A stretch of DNA of 64,000 nt from Nocardiopsis alborubida (GTDB taxonomy: Bacteria; Actinomycetota; Actinomycetes; Streptosporangiales; Streptosporangiaceae), in assembly GCF_012396365.1 (NCBI RefSeq), contig NZ_JAAXPG010000001.1, positions 423,149-487,148 on the forward strand, given 5' to 3'. A model generated the notes under the pieces. That model did no database searches, had not been told where the DNA came from, and saw nothing but the letters and a program-made list of their open reading frames with translations. Of this stretch, positions 53,410-62,607 are shown one piece after another (within the stretch, counting starts at the first letter, position 1; each line of letters starts with the position of its first letter). A program made the translations under genes and the position numbers.

Positions 53410-53973
53410 TCAGGGCGACGGGGTCCGAGGGGCGCCGCGGCGGGGACCGCCCCGACGCCGGTCGAGGTGGGCGGCGTGCTCCAGATAGCGTTCGACCAGG
53501 GACGCCGCCACGGGGTTGTGGCCTCGGACGCGGAGCAGCCAGTGCGGCGCGATCCTCTCGTGGAGCCACAGGAAGCCGATCGTGAACCCCAGGCTCAGCA
53601 TCGCCTGGAGGGCCAGGAAGGACAGGAGCGGCTCCCCCAGCACGGTGTCGTCGCCGAGCGCCCACGCCACGGCGTAGGAGTCGATCAGCCGGGCGAGGGG
53701 GAACCCCACCAGCCAGTACAGAGCCATGGGCGCCACCGCGCCGACCTGGAAGACACCGCGTGCCAGCAGCACGCAGTACCCGGCGCCGAACAGGGCCAGG
53801 GGCACCCCCAGGCCGGCCGCGAGGGCGAGGGTGACCCCCGGGGGCAGTCCGGCCATCACCGCGACGGCCGTGGCGAACAGACCGGCCACGACGCCGATCA
53901 GCGCGCCCGGCAGCGTGATCTCCACGTGGTCGAGCAGGGGCCTCCCCCCGGGGAGGGTTTCCTGGGCGCTCAT
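53410..53973 (-). CDS. membrane protein coupled to the NRAMP-like transporter
   Basis: A 187-residue integral membrane protein with about four to five helices (starting GALIGVVAGLFATAVAVMAG). Its ATG at 53973 shares a base with the preceding gene's stop (TGATG), so it is translationally coupled to the NRAMP-related transporter and is likely its partner. The C-terminus is basic and soluble (about 140-187). I recognise no family. Confidence 0.7.
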   Translation of the reverse strand: MSAQETLPGGRPLLDHVEITLPGALIGVVAGLFATAVAVMAGLPPGVTLALAAGLGVPLALFGAGYCVLLARGVFQVGAVAPMALYWLVGFPLARLIDSYAVAWALGDDTVLGEPLLSFLALQAMLSLGFTIGFLWLHERIAPHWLLRVRGHNPVAASLVERYLEHAAHLDRRRGGPRRGAPRTPSP

Positions 53974-55571
53974 CAGTCGATCACGACCCCGAAGGCGAAC
54001 AGCGAGTAGAACAGGGCGCCGAGGTAGAACACCGCCGCGAAGGCGATGACGGCGTTGGAGAGGATGCCCGGCCGGATCGGCTTGGGCAGGGTGATGTTGT
54101 TGACCAGCAGCAGCACCACGCAGTAGGCGCCCATCGCGAACGCCGACAGGAAGGCCAGCACGTCCAGGATCGCCGTCGGGCCGTCGGCGGGGCCGAAGAG
54201 CAGGATGACGATGCCGAAGATGATCAGGCCCCACAGGAAGAGGGCGTACAGCTTCGACATGCCGACCTTCTTGGCGCCCGGCACGAAGTTGAAGGTCATG
54301 TCGGCCTGGCCGCGCGAGAAGGAGTCGAACAGCCCCAGCGTGGCGTTGAGGCCGATGAGCGCGATGAAGCAGAAGAACACCGTGCCCAGGACCGGGCTTC
54401 CGGCCGCCGAGAAGGAGGCCGCCATGGCGTCCAGGGCGGCGTCGCGGTCGCCGTCGCGCAGCAGGTCGGTCACGTTCGGGTCGAAGCGGGCCGAGGCCTG
54501 GGCCAGCACGGTGAAGGAGATCGTCACCAGCATCGTGATGCCCCAGAACAGGACCATCGCGTCGAAGGTGACCCAGCGCCGCCAGCCCTTCCACTTCTCC
54601 ATCTCCGCGGCGTCGGAGGTGTCGAACATGAAGCCGCGCGTGGGCATGGCCTCCTGCTCGCCCGCGTGCCGCAGGCCCCGGATCTTGGGGATGTGCGAGC
54701 CCATCCCGGCGCCCTTGTCGCGCAGGTGCAGGGTGTACCACATCTGCTGCATGCCGGAGGGTCCGGCGAAGGCGATGGAGCCGACGATCACGGGGAACCA
54801 GAGGGCCGTGGTGGCCTCCGCCGGGAGGTAGCCGAACGCGAACATCCCGCTGAGGGTGGACGTCAGGTCGGACAGGTCGCCCACGATCGCCGCGATCACG
54901 GCGCTGCCGACCACCAGCACGCCGATACAGATCGACAGCACGTTCTCCAGCAGGTTGTAGATGACCTTCGCCAGTGTGAACACCACACCGACCAGGAGCA
55001 TCCCGGCGACCGCTGTCACCTGCCACGGGATGCCGGTCACCCGTTCGAAGGCCGAGGCGCCCGCGGAGAGGTGTCCCGGCCAGATGTAGACCATCATCGC
55101 CGTGATGAAGAAGAACCACATGAGTGGTTTGAACACGCGCGCGGCGCCGTAGAAGATGCTCTCCCCGGTGGCCATGGCGTAGCGCGACATCTCCAGCATG
55201 ACCACGGCCTGGAGGGTGACGCCGACCAGGAACAGCCAGCGGATCTCGGGGCCGAAGACGAGGACCAGCCTCGGCCACATGTAGGACTCGCCCATGCCCA
55301 CGCCGAGGGCGACGAGGAACACGGTGGGGCCCAGGATGTGGATCGAGGGCGGCGCCTTGGGCAGGGGGCGGATGGGCATCGGCTCCAGCCGGCCCGCCTT
55401 CCACACGCGCTCCTCGGGCGGAGCGCCGCCGGAGGCGGTCGCGGTGGAGGCGGTCTCGGCCTCGGGGGGAGGGGCCTGCCGCTGGGCGGGGACGAAGGGT
55501 GGCTGTGCGTCGGTGGGGGACTGGCGGACCGGTTCGGGCGTGCCGCCGGTCTCGGGGCGTGAGGAATCCAT
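53973..55571 (-). CDS. NRAMP-related transporter lacking the metal-binding motifs
   Basis: A 532-residue membrane protein. A disordered Pro-rich N-tail of about 65 residues precedes about 11 helices with an NRAMP/LeuT-like arrangement. Helix 1 reads FLVALGVGMGESYMWPRLVL, where NRAMP proteins have DPGN. Helix 6 reads SIAFAGPSGMQQMWYTLHLR, where they have MPHN. A charged loop of about 70 residues follows helix 6. The substrate is therefore unlikely to be Mn2+/Fe2+. The ATG at 55571 has GGGAG. It lies downstream of a CoA-ligase/CoA-transferase/decarboxylase set, so a carboxylate or other organic substrate, or Mg2+ as in other divergent NRAMPs, are possible inferences. Confidence 0.6.
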   Translation of the reverse strand: MDSSRPETGGTPEPVRQSPTDAQPPFVPAQRQAPPPEAETASTATASGGAPPEERVWKAGRLEPMPIRPLPKAPPSIHILGPTVFLVALGVGMGESYMWPRLVLVFGPEIRWLFLVGVTLQAVVMLEMSRYAMATGESIFYGAARVFKPLMWFFFITAMMVYIWPGHLSAGASAFERVTGIPWQVTAVAGMLLVGVVFTLAKVIYNLLENVLSICIGVLVVGSAVIAAIVGDLSDLTSTLSGMFAFGYLPAEATTALWFPVIVGSIAFAGPSGMQQMWYTLHLRDKGAGMGSHIPKIRGLRHAGEQEAMPTRGFMFDTSDAAEMEKWKGWRRWVTFDAMVLFWGITMLVTISFTVLAQASARFDPNVTDLLRDGDRDAALDAMAASFSAAGSPVLGTVFFCFIALIGLNATLGLFDSFSRGQADMTFNFVPGAKKVGMSKLYALFLWGLIIFGIVILLFGPADGPTAILDVLAFLSAFAMGAYCVVLLLVNNITLPKPIRPGILSNAVIAFAAVFYLGALFYSLFAFGVVID

Positions 55572-55771
55572 GGCTGGGAACTCCCTGTGGGCTGTGCGGA
55601 TGCGAGCTGGTTGCTGGCATGGCGCCCCCGGGTGGTGCGGACTCCTCTCTGCCGGACGCACGGGCGAGGTCACCGCGGCGCAGTGGCTGTGTTGCGCGGT
55701 GGGGGTCCCGGCGGCCGTGTGGCGGCGGCTCCATGGCCGCCGGGTTCAGGGGTGGTGCGCGTTGGTACGGG

Positions 55772-55801
55772 GCCCGGTCGGGGCCGGAGCACCGACCGGG
55801 C
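55772..55801 (-). terminator. terminator after the acyl-CoA synthetase gene
   Basis: GCCCGGTCGG-N10-CCGACCGGGC begins 6 bases past the stop at 55808 on the minus strand. A weaker hairpin (55709-55742) follows. The NRAMP-like pair beyond therefore probably has a separate promoter or receives partial read-through. Confidence 0.65.
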
Positions 55802-55807
55802 ACTGGG

Positions 55808-57967
55808 TCAGAGTAGTCCCGCGGCGCGGGCCCAGCGATACTTCGCGCCGAGAATCTGCACCGGCTTCTCGGTGGTGTAGGGGAAGGCCACGACGCCGTG
55901 GTCGAACAGGTAGCGCGAGGCCTCCTCGACCTCGGTGTCACCCGAGAGCGAGGCGACCACGGGCTTGTCGATCCCCTTGGCCCTGGCCTCGGCCACCACG
56001 TCGGCGACCACCTTCGCGAAGACCATCGGCGGGGTGATGATGGTGTGCCAGTAGCCCAGGATGAGCGAGTGCACCCGCTCGTCCTCCAGGCCCAGGCGGA
56101 TCGTGGCCTCGTAGGTGGAGGGCGGCTCGCCGCCGGTGATGTCCACCGGGTTCCCGGCGGCGCCGAAGGGCGGGATGAAGGCCCGGAACGAGGCGTCCAG
56201 GTCCGGCGGGATCTCGTAGAGGCTCATCCCGTTGTCCACGACCGCGTCGGAGAGCAGCACGCCCGACCCGCCCGCGCCGGTGATGATGACGACGTTCTCG
56301 CCCTTGGGGGTGGGCAGGACCGGCAGCGCGCGGCCGAACTCCAGCAGTTCGTTGAGCCCGGGGGCCCGGACCACGCCCGCCTGGCGCAGGATGTCGTCGT
56401 AGACCTTGTCGTCGCCCGCCAGCGCGCCGGTGTGCGACCCGGCCGCCCGCGCCCCGGCGTCGGTGCGCCCGGCCTTGAGCACGATGACGGGCTTGTGCGG
56501 CACGACCTCGCGGGCGGCCTCGACGAAGGCGCGGCCGTCCTTGAGGTCCTCCAGGTGCATGGCGATGGCGTTGGTGTTCTCGTCCTGGCCGAAGAAGGTG
56601 AGCAGGTCGTCCTCGTCGATGTCGGCCTTGTTGCCGACGCCGACGATGGCCGAGACGCCGGTGCTCGTGCTGCGGCTGTAGCCGAGGATGGCCATTCCGA
56701 TCCCGCCCGACTGCGAGGTCAGGGCGGTGCCGCCGCTGACGTCGTAGGGGGTGCAGAACGTCGCCGACAGCTTCTCGGGCGTGTAGTAGTAGCCGTAGAT
56801 GTTGGGCCCGAGCAGGCGTACGCCGTGCCTGCGGGCGACGGCGAGCACCTCGTCCTGGAGCTCCTGCTCGCCGGTCTCGGCGAACCCGGAGGGGATGAGG
56901 ACCGCCGCGGCGGCCCCCTTGGCGCCGACCTCCTCCAGGGCGCCCGCCACGAACTTCGCGGGGATCGCGAAGACCGCCACGTCGACCTCGCCGGGGATGT
57001 CGAGGACGCTCGCGTAGGCCGTGCGGCCGTACACCTCGGGGGACTTGGGGTTGACCGGGTACACCTCGCCCGCGTACCCGCCGTCGACGATGTTCTTGAT
57101 GACGGAGTGGCCGATCTTGCCGGGCTCGTTGGAGGCGCCGACGATCGCGATCGACCGCGGCTTGAAGACCCGGTTCATCGCGGCGAGGATCTCGTCGCGC
57201 TCGAACCGCACGGGCGGCTCGGCGGGCGCGAAGTCCAGGACGAAGCGCAGGTCGGCGGCCACGGCGGAGGACGGCCCGGCGAAGACCGGGTTGAGGTCGG
57301 CCTCGGCGATCTCGGGGAAGTCGGTGACCAGGTCCGACAGCCTGCTGACCACGTCGGCCAGCCGCTCCCGGTCCACGGCGGGGCGGCCGCGCACGCCGCG
57401 CAGGACCTCGGCCGCGCGGATGTCGTCGATCTGGGTCAGCGCCTCCCCGCGGGAGACCGGGGCCATCCGGAAGGTGACGTCGCGCAGGACCTCGACCAGG
57501 ACGCCGCCCAGGCCGAAGACCACGATCTTGCCGAAGGTGGGGTCGGTGGTCGCGCCGACGAGGACCTCGACCTCCGGCCCGCCGCCGACCTGCTGCTGGA
57601 TCTGGACGCCGTCGACGCGTGCGCCGGGGGTGTGGGCCAGGGCGTTGGCGGTGATGCGGTGGTAGGCCTCGGCGACCTTCTCGGCGCTGTCCAGGCCGAC
57701 CTCGACGCCGCCCGCGTCGGTCTTGTGCAGGATGTCGGGGGAGACGATCTTGGCGACGACCGGCAGGCCGAGTTCGCCGGCGAGTTCGGCGGCCTCCTCC
57801 GCGGAGTGCGCCAGCGCCTCGCCCGGGACGGGGATGCCGTAGGCGTCGGCGAGGACGCGGCCCTCGGGGGCGGTGAGGGCGGTCCGGCCCTCGGCCTTGG
57901 CGCGGTCGAGCACCTCGCGGACCGCGGCGCGGTCGTGGTCGGGGCGGTCGGGGGTGTAGGCGGCCAT
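55808..57967 (-). CDS. acetate-CoA ligase family protein (ADP-forming acyl-CoA synthetase)
   Basis: A 719-residue fused acyl-CoA synthetase. The ATP-grasp subdomain comes first (about 20-235: LGLPVVAKIVSPDILHKTDA, GGPEVEVLVGATTDPTFGKI). The CoA-binding domain follows (about 265-395: RSIAIVGASNEPGKIGHSVI), then succinyl-CoA ligase-like domains with the phosphohistidine loop AAGSHTGALAGDDKV. By family it activates a carboxylic acid reversibly with ATP to give acyl-CoA, ADP and Pi. The ATG at 57967 lies 4 bases after the CoA-transferase stop, so they are co-translated. In this setting it may activate the substrate acid, or recover ATP from acyl- or formyl-CoA. Confidence 0.9.
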   Translation of the reverse strand: MAAYTPDRPDHDRAAVREVLDRAKAEGRTALTAPEGRVLADAYGIPVPGEALAHSAEEAAELAGELGLPVVAKIVSPDILHKTDAGGVEVGLDSAEKVAEAYHRITANALAHTPGARVDGVQIQQQVGGGPEVEVLVGATTDPTFGKIVVFGLGGVLVEVLRDVTFRMAPVSRGEALTQIDDIRAAEVLRGVRGRPAVDRERLADVVSRLSDLVTDFPEIAEADLNPVFAGPSSAVAADLRFVLDFAPAEPPVRFERDEILAAMNRVFKPRSIAIVGASNEPGKIGHSVIKNIVDGGYAGEVYPVNPKSPEVYGRTAYASVLDIPGEVDVAVFAIPAKFVAGALEEVGAKGAAAAVLIPSGFAETGEQELQDEVLAVARRHGVRLLGPNIYGYYYTPEKLSATFCTPYDVSGGTALTSQSGGIGMAILGYSRSTSTGVSAIVGVGNKADIDEDDLLTFFGQDENTNAIAMHLEDLKDGRAFVEAAREVVPHKPVIVLKAGRTDAGARAAGSHTGALAGDDKVYDDILRQAGVVRAPGLNELLEFGRALPVLPTPKGENVVIITGAGGSGVLLSDAVVDNGMSLYEIPPDLDASFRAFIPPFGAAGNPVDITGGEPPSTYEATIRLGLEDERVHSLILGYWHTIITPPMVFAKVVADVVAEARAKGIDKPVVASLSGDTEVEEASRYLFDHGVVAFPYTTEKPVQILGAKYRWARAAGLL

Positions 57968-57971
57968 GTGT

Positions 57972-59201
57972 TCAGATCACTCCGTTCGATGCGAGTTCGG
58001 CCAGGTCCTCGTCGGACAGCCCCAGTTCGCCGCCGTAGACGTCGGCGTTGTGCTCGCCGAGCAGCGGGGAGCGGACGACGTCCACCGGTGAGTCCGAGAG
58101 CCGGATCGGCGAGGACACCGTGTCGTAGGAGCCCCGCTCGGGGTGCTCGACGGTGGTGACGACCCCGTTGGCCCGCAGGGTGGGGTCGTCGATGATCTCG
58201 CGGGTGGACATGATCGGCCCGCAGGGGATGTTGTGCGCGTTCAGCGCGGCCAGTACGTCCCACTTGGGGATCTGGACGGCCCACTCCTCGATGAGGGCGA
58301 ACACCTTGTCGAGCTTGTCCAGCCGGGATTCGGGGGTGGCCCACTCGGGGTCCTCGGCCAGTTCGGGGCGGCCGATGAGCCGGGTGATCGGCTCCCAGCC
58401 GGTGGGCTGGACGATGACGTACACGTAGTCGTTGGGGCCGCCGGGGGAGGTGCGCACGGCCCAGCCGGGCTGGCCGCCGCCGGAGGCGTTGCCGGAACGC
58501 GGGACCTCGTCGCCGAAGTCGTCGTTGGGGTACTCCGCCAGCGGCCCGTGCGCCAGGCGCTGCTGGTCGCGCAGCTTGACCCGGCACAGGTTGAGCACCG
58601 CGTCCTGCATGGCGACCTGGACGCGTTGACCCCGGCCGGTGTTGGTGCGCTGGTACAGCGCGGCGAGGATACCGGCTACTGTATGCATTCCCGTGCCCGA
58701 GTCGCCGATCTGGGCGCCCGTCGCCAGCGGCGGGCCCTCCTCGAAGCCGGTGGTGCTCATGGAGCCGCCCATCGCCTGGGCGATCACCTCGTAGGCCTTG
58801 AAGTCGGCGTAGGCGCCGGGGCCGAACCCCTTGATGGAGGCGTAGACCAGCCGCGGGTTGACCTCGGCGAGCACCTCCCAGGTGAAGCCCATGCGGTCCA
58901 GCGCGCCGGGGGCGAAGTTCTCCACCAGCACGTCGCTGCGGCGCACGAGGTCCAGGAAGATCTCCTTGCCCCGGGGGTTCTTGGTGTTGAGGGTGACGCT
59001 CCGCTTGTTGGAGTTGAGCATCGTGAAGTAGAGGCTGTCCACACCGGGCTTGTCCCGGAGCTGGCGCCGGGTGATGTCACCCGTGACCGCCTCCACCTTG
59101 ACCACGTCGGCGCCCATCCAGGCGAGTATCTGCGTCGCCGACGGGCCCGACTGGACGTGGGTCATGTCCAGGACGCGGACCCCGTCGAGTGCCTTGCCCA
59201 T
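57972..59201 (-). CDS. frc: formyl-CoA transferase-like class III CoA-transferase
   Basis: A 409-residue family III CoA-transferase. Gln17 ([11 protein letters not shown]) and Asp167 ([13 protein letters not shown]) align with Gln17 and catalytic Asp169 of Oxalobacter Frc. The glycine loop of that enzyme is matched by NASGGGQPG. This supports formyl-CoA:oxalate CoA-transferase activity rather than the CaiB or BaiF roles. The ATG at 59201 has GGAAGGGAAGAG. It lies 23 bases after the ThDP enzyme gene on the same strand. Confidence 0.85.
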   Translation of the reverse strand: MGKALDGVRVLDMTHVQSGPSATQILAWMGADVVKVEAVTGDITRRQLRDKPGVDSLYFTMLNSNKRSVTLNTKNPRGKEIFLDLVRRSDVLVENFAPGALDRMGFTWEVLAEVNPRLVYASIKGFGPGAYADFKAYEVIAQAMGGSMSTTGFEEGPPLATGAQIGDSGTGMHTVAGILAALYQRTNTGRGQRVQVAMQDAVLNLCRVKLRDQQRLAHGPLAEYPNDDFGDEVPRSGNASGGGQPGWAVRTSPGGPNDYVYVIVQPTGWEPITRLIGRPELAEDPEWATPESRLDKLDKVFALIEEWAVQIPKWDVLAALNAHNIPCGPIMSTREIIDDPTLRANGVVTTVEHPERGSYDTVSSPIRLSDSPVDVVRSPLLGEHNADVYGGELGLSDEDLAELASNGVI

Positions 59202-59224
59202 GACTCTTCCCTTCCTGGTCCGCG

Positions 59225-60931
59225 CTACTTGTACATGGTCTGGTTCATCGTCCCCGGGGCGTAGACCTCGGGGTCGATCCAGACGTTGACGAGCGAGGGC
59301 TTGCCGGACTCGCGGGCGCGGCGCAGCGCCGGGGCGATGTCCGCCGGGTCCCGGACCTCCTCGCCGTGGCCGCCCAGCATCCGGGCGAACTCGGCGTAGT
59401 TGACGTCGCCCAGGGTGTTGCCGATCTCGCCCCGGTCCGCGCCGTACTTGGCGATCTGGCCGTAGCGGATCTGGTTCATCGAGGAGTTGTTGCCCACGAT
59501 GCCGACGAAGGGCAGGTCGAACCGGACCAGGGTCTCGAAGTCCCAGCCGGTCAGGCTGAACGCTCCGTCGCCGAAGAGGGCCACCACCTCCTTGTCCGGC
59601 CGGGCGTACTTGGCCGCCATCACGAACGGGACGCCCACGCCCAGGGTGCCGAGCGGGCCCGGGTCCATCCAGTGGCCGGGCGAGCGGGGCTGGACCACCT
59701 GGCCGGAGAAGGTGACGACGTCGCCGCCGTCGCCGACGTAGATGGAGTCCTCGGTGAGGAACTGGTTGATCTCGCTGACCAGCCGGTAGGGGTGGATGGG
59801 CGTGGAGTCGGAGGTGAGCAGGTGCGCGCGCTTGTCCAGCGCGGCCTGCTCCTGGTTGCGCAGCTCCTCCATCCAGGTCTTGCGGCTCTGGGCGCCGTTG
59901 TCCCCGTAGCCCGAGGTCGCCTGGAGCACCGAGGACAGGATCACGTCGGCGTCCCCGACCATCCCCAGGTCCACGTCGCGGTTCTTGCCGACGGTGGCGT
60001 AGTTGAGGTCGATCTGCACCACCGTGGCGGTGGGCGAGAGGCGCTTGCCGTAGCCCATCCGGAAGTCGAAGGGGGTGCCGACGATGATGATCAGGTCGGA
60101 GTTGGTGAAGGCGTAGCGCCGGGAGAGCTGGAAGTGGTGCGGGTCGCCGGGCGGCAGGGTGCCCCGGCCCGCGCCGTTCATGTAGGCGGGGATGTTGAGC
60201 GCGCGCACCAGGTCGGTGGCGGACTGCGTGGCCCGGGTGGTCCACACCTGGTTGCCGAGCAGGATGCTGGGCCGCTCGGAGCGCACGATCAGGTCGGCGA
60301 GCCGCTCGATCGCGGCGGGGTCGCCCGCCTGCCGGGTGGAGGCGCGGTAGCGGCCCTTGGCGGGGATCCGCGCCCGCTCCAGGGGCACCTCGGCGTCCAG
60401 GACGTCCCGGGGGATCTCCAGGAAGGCCGGGCCGGGGGCGCCGCTGTTGGCCTCGCGGAAGGCCATCGAGACCAGGTCGGCCACCCGCTCGGTGTGCGGC
60501 ACGGTGGCGGCGAACTTGGAGATCGGGTTGATCATGTCCACGTGCGGGAGGTCCTGGAGCGAGCCCATCTTGTGCTGGCTCAGGGCGCCCTGGCCGCCGA
60601 TGACCAGCATCGGGCTCTCCGCGCGGTAGGCGTTGGCGATGCCGGTGACCGCGTCGGTGGTCCCCGGCCCGGCGGTCACGACGGCGCAGCCGGGCTTGCC
60701 GGTGATGCGGGCGTAGCCGTCGGCGGCGTGCGCGGCGACCTGCTCGTGTCGCACGTCGACCACGTCGATGCCCTCGTCGGCGCATCCGTCGTAGATGTCG
60801 ATGATGTGTCCGCCGCAGAGCGTGAAGATGACGTCGATCCCCTCGGCCTTGAGGGCCTTGGCGACCAGGTGGCCGCCGGAGATCGTGGTCTTCTCGCTGC
60901 TGGTGGACTCGCTGGTTGCCTTGTCGGCCAT
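59225..60931 (-). CDS. ThDP enzyme, oxalyl-CoA decarboxylase / 2-hydroxyacyl-CoA lyase-like
   Basis: A 568-residue thiamine-diphosphate enzyme. The cofactor-activating Glu63 is in [20 protein letters not shown]. The middle domain has [20 protein letters not shown]. The ThDP motif is GDGAFSLTG (454 onwards) to NN (481-482). The C-terminus ends [11 protein letters not shown]. The place before frc suggests oxalyl-CoA decarboxylase, but the active-site YEEMDQ stretch of Oxalobacter Oxc is replaced ([13 protein letters not shown]). It may instead be a 2-hydroxyacyl-CoA lyase releasing formyl-CoA. Automatic annotation often calls this group acetolactate synthase. The ATG at 60931 gives [20 protein letters not shown]. 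Confidence 0.75.
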   Translation of the reverse strand: MADKATSESTSSEKTTISGGHLVAKALKAEGIDVIFTLCGGHIIDIYDGCADEGIDVVDVRHEQVAAHAADGYARITGKPGCAVVTAGPGTTDAVTGIANAYRAESPMLVIGGQGALSQHKMGSLQDLPHVDMINPISKFAATVPHTERVADLVSMAFREANSGAPGPAFLEIPRDVLDAEVPLERARIPAKGRYRASTRQAGDPAAIERLADLIVRSERPSILLGNQVWTTRATQSATDLVRALNIPAYMNGAGRGTLPPGDPHHFQLSRRYAFTNSDLIIIVGTPFDFRMGYGKRLSPTATVVQIDLNYATVGKNRDVDLGMVGDADVILSSVLQATSGYGDNGAQSRKTWMEELRNQEQAALDKRAHLLTSDSTPIHPYRLVSEINQFLTEDSIYVGDGGDVVTFSGQVVQPRSPGHWMDPGPLGTLGVGVPFVMAAKYARPDKEVVALFGDGAFSLTGWDFETLVRFDLPFVGIVGNNSSMNQIRYGQIAKYGADRGEIGNTLGDVNYAEFARMLGGHGEEVRDPADIAPALRRARESGKPSLVNVWIDPEVYAPGTMNQTMYK

Positions 60932-60950
60932 CGGTACGCCGACCCCTTTC

Positions 60951-60982
60951 GTGCGGGTGTGCGGGTGTGCGGGTGTGCGGGA
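60951..60982. repeat. four tandem 8-base repeats ahead of the ThDP gene
   Basis: GTGCGGGT three times and GTGCGGGA once, immediately upstream of the start at 60931 (ACCCGCAC in the mRNA sense). This is a short-sequence repeat in the leader that could slip and change spacing between promoter or operator and start codon. Confidence 0.85.
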
Positions 60983-61029
60983 TGTGTCCTTCGGTGGCTT
61001 CTGCGGTGTGTCTGTGTTCTGTAGGCGGG

Positions 61030-61040
61030 ATACTGTATAC
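61030..61040. promoter_or_regulatory. operator-like site ATACTGTATAC before the ThDP gene
   Basis: ATAC-T-GTAT (61030-61038) is the exact complement of the core ATAC-A-GTAT at 62552-62560. It lies about 100 bases upstream of the ThDP enzyme start, just after the MFS stop, so the enzyme operon may have its own regulated promoter in addition to read-through from the transporter. Confidence 0.5.
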
Positions 61041-61048
61041 CGTGTGCA

Positions 61049-62455
61049 TCACATTGGAGCACGGTGCCGCGTCGCTGTCCAGACCCCGTGTGGGGCGGGT
61101 GTGGTCCGGACCGGAAGCGGACGCCTGAGCAGGGCCGCCAGGACGGCCGCCGCGGCGCAGAGCGCGCCGGACGCGGCCAGGCCCGCGGGCCACGCGGAGG
61201 CCGGCGCCAGGGCCAGGAACAGTGCGGCCCCGCCGACCCCGAGCAGGCCGCCGACCGCCTTGGAGCTGTAGACCAGGCCGTGGATGTCGGCGGTCCACCG
61301 CGGCCCGAAGTGGCCCTCGGTGATCGCCCGGGTCAGCGGGTAGCAGGAACCGGTGCACGCGCCCGCCACCAGCGCGAGGAGCACCAGTACGGCGGTCTGT
61401 CCGGTCGGGACGACGGCGGCCAGGCCGGCCTGTGCGAGCGCTCCGGCGGCCAGCAGCGCGGTGAGGGTGCGCCTGCGCCCGGTCCGCTCGGCGGCGGCGC
61501 CCGCGGCCAGCCGTCCCAGGCCGCTGCCCGCGGCGAAGGCCGTCACGGACAGGGCGACCGCGGCGCCCGGGTGGCCGCCGCCCGCCAGGAGGACGGGCAG
61601 CGCCGCGAGGGTGAACAGCCCGCTCGCCCCGGACAGCGCGACCACCGCGTGCAGGAGCGGCAGGGAGCGGCCGGAGGACCACGCCTGGGCCGGGGTGAGA
61701 TCGCGCGCCCACGGGGGGTCCGCACACGCCAGCAGCGCGTTCGTGCGCGGGTCGGAGCCGGGCGGCCACCACCGGGGCGGGGCCGACCGCTGCCCGGCGC
61801 CGCCCACCAGCCCCAGGACCGCGACCAGCAGGGCGAGCGCCCCGCAGGCGGCGGGCAGGGCGGAGGGAGGAACGCCGACCGCGACGGCGGGCAGGAGGGG
61901 CACCCAGCCCAGGGCGAAGGCGCCGCCCACGGCACCCGAGCGCACGGTGCGCCGGTCCGGGAACCAGCCGTCCACCAGGTGCGTGCAGGAGTGGTAGACC
62001 AGACCCGCGCCCAGGCCGCCCAGGAGGCCGTAGCCCAGGACGGCGGCGGGCAGCGACGGGAGGACGCCGAGCGCGACCAGGGCGGCGGCGCACAGCAGCG
62101 CGCCAGCCTGGACGGCCGGTCCGGCCCGCACCGCTCCCCGGGCCCGGAGCCGGTGCAGCGCCGGTGCGCAGGCGCCCTGCACCAGGGTCCACACCAGGAA
62201 CGGGACCAGCGCCTGGGCGGGGGACCAGCCGTGCGCGGCCATCAGGGAGGGCACCGCGGCGCCGTAGCCGAACTGGAGTCCGCCGACCGCGGCCGCGGCG
62301 GTCAGCGCGCGGAGCAGGATCACGCGGCGGGACCGGCCGGTGAGCGCGCGGGCCGAGGGGCCCACGGCGTAGCTCCTGCCGCGCCAGTCGCGCACCTCCT
62401 CGGGGGAGGGGCGGGTGGAGGGGGGCTGATCGGGGTCCTGGCGGCGGCTGCGCAT
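61049..62455 (-). CDS. MFS transporter, oxalate/formate antiporter (OFA)-like
   Basis: A 468-residue, 12-helix MFS protein. The OFA-type pattern is visible in [20 protein letters not shown] (helix 1), [20 protein letters not shown] with [20 protein letters not shown] (helix 4-5), and the C-half [20 protein letters not shown]. About 40 N-terminal residues are soluble. The ATG at 62455 has AAGGAGGTG at ideal spacing. It leads the cluster with the ThDP enzyme and Frc, so uptake or exchange of oxalate, formate or a hydroxy acid is inferred. Confidence 0.78.
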   Translation of the reverse strand: MRSRRQDPDQPPSTRPSPEEVRDWRGRSYAVGPSARALTGRSRRVILLRALTAAAAVGGLQFGYGAAVPSLMAAHGWSPAQALVPFLVWTLVQGACAPALHRLRARGAVRAGPAVQAGALLCAAALVALGVLPSLPAAVLGYGLLGGLGAGLVYHSCTHLVDGWFPDRRTVRSGAVGGAFALGWVPLLPAVAVGVPPSALPAACGALALLVAVLGLVGGAGQRSAPPRWWPPGSDPRTNALLACADPPWARDLTPAQAWSSGRSLPLLHAVVALSGASGLFTLAALPVLLAGGGHPGAAVALSVTAFAAGSGLGRLAAGAAAERTGRRRTLTALLAAGALAQAGLAAVVPTGQTAVLVLLALVAGACTGSCYPLTRAITEGHFGPRWTADIHGLVYSSKAVGGLLGVGGAALFLALAPASAWPAGLAASGALCAAAAVLAALLRRPLPVRTTPAPHGVWTATRHRAPM

Positions 62456-62469
62456 GACGACACCTCCTT

Positions 62470-62483
62470 GTATGCAGTATGCA
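62470..62483. promoter_or_regulatory. operator half A: GTATGCAGTATGCA
   Basis: A tandem duplication of GTATGCA lies directly upstream of the ribosome-binding site of the MFS gene (start 62455, minus). Its exact reverse complement occurs at 62542-62555, 58 bases away, giving an inverted pair across the divergent promoter region. Confidence 0.7.
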
Positions 62484-62541
62484 AAGAGCGCGCCCATCTG
62501 AAAAGGGGTGACCGGGGACACATTTCTGCCCCAAGGGCTAT

Positions 62542-62561
62542 TGCATACTGCATACAGTATG
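62542..62561. promoter_or_regulatory. operator half B: TGCATACTGCATAC + ATACAGTAT
   Basis: TGCATAC twice, the exact complement of operator half A, overlaps a palindrome CATACAGTATG (62551-62561). It lies 47-66 bases upstream of sucC, in the AT-richest part of the MFS-sucC intergenic region. The repeats look like sites for a GntR-family (FCD-type) regulator; none is encoded in the window. Confidence 0.65.
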
Positions 62562-62607
62562 GCGTAACACTGGAGGTGACCGAGAACCACGCACGTGAGG
62601 AGGCCCG

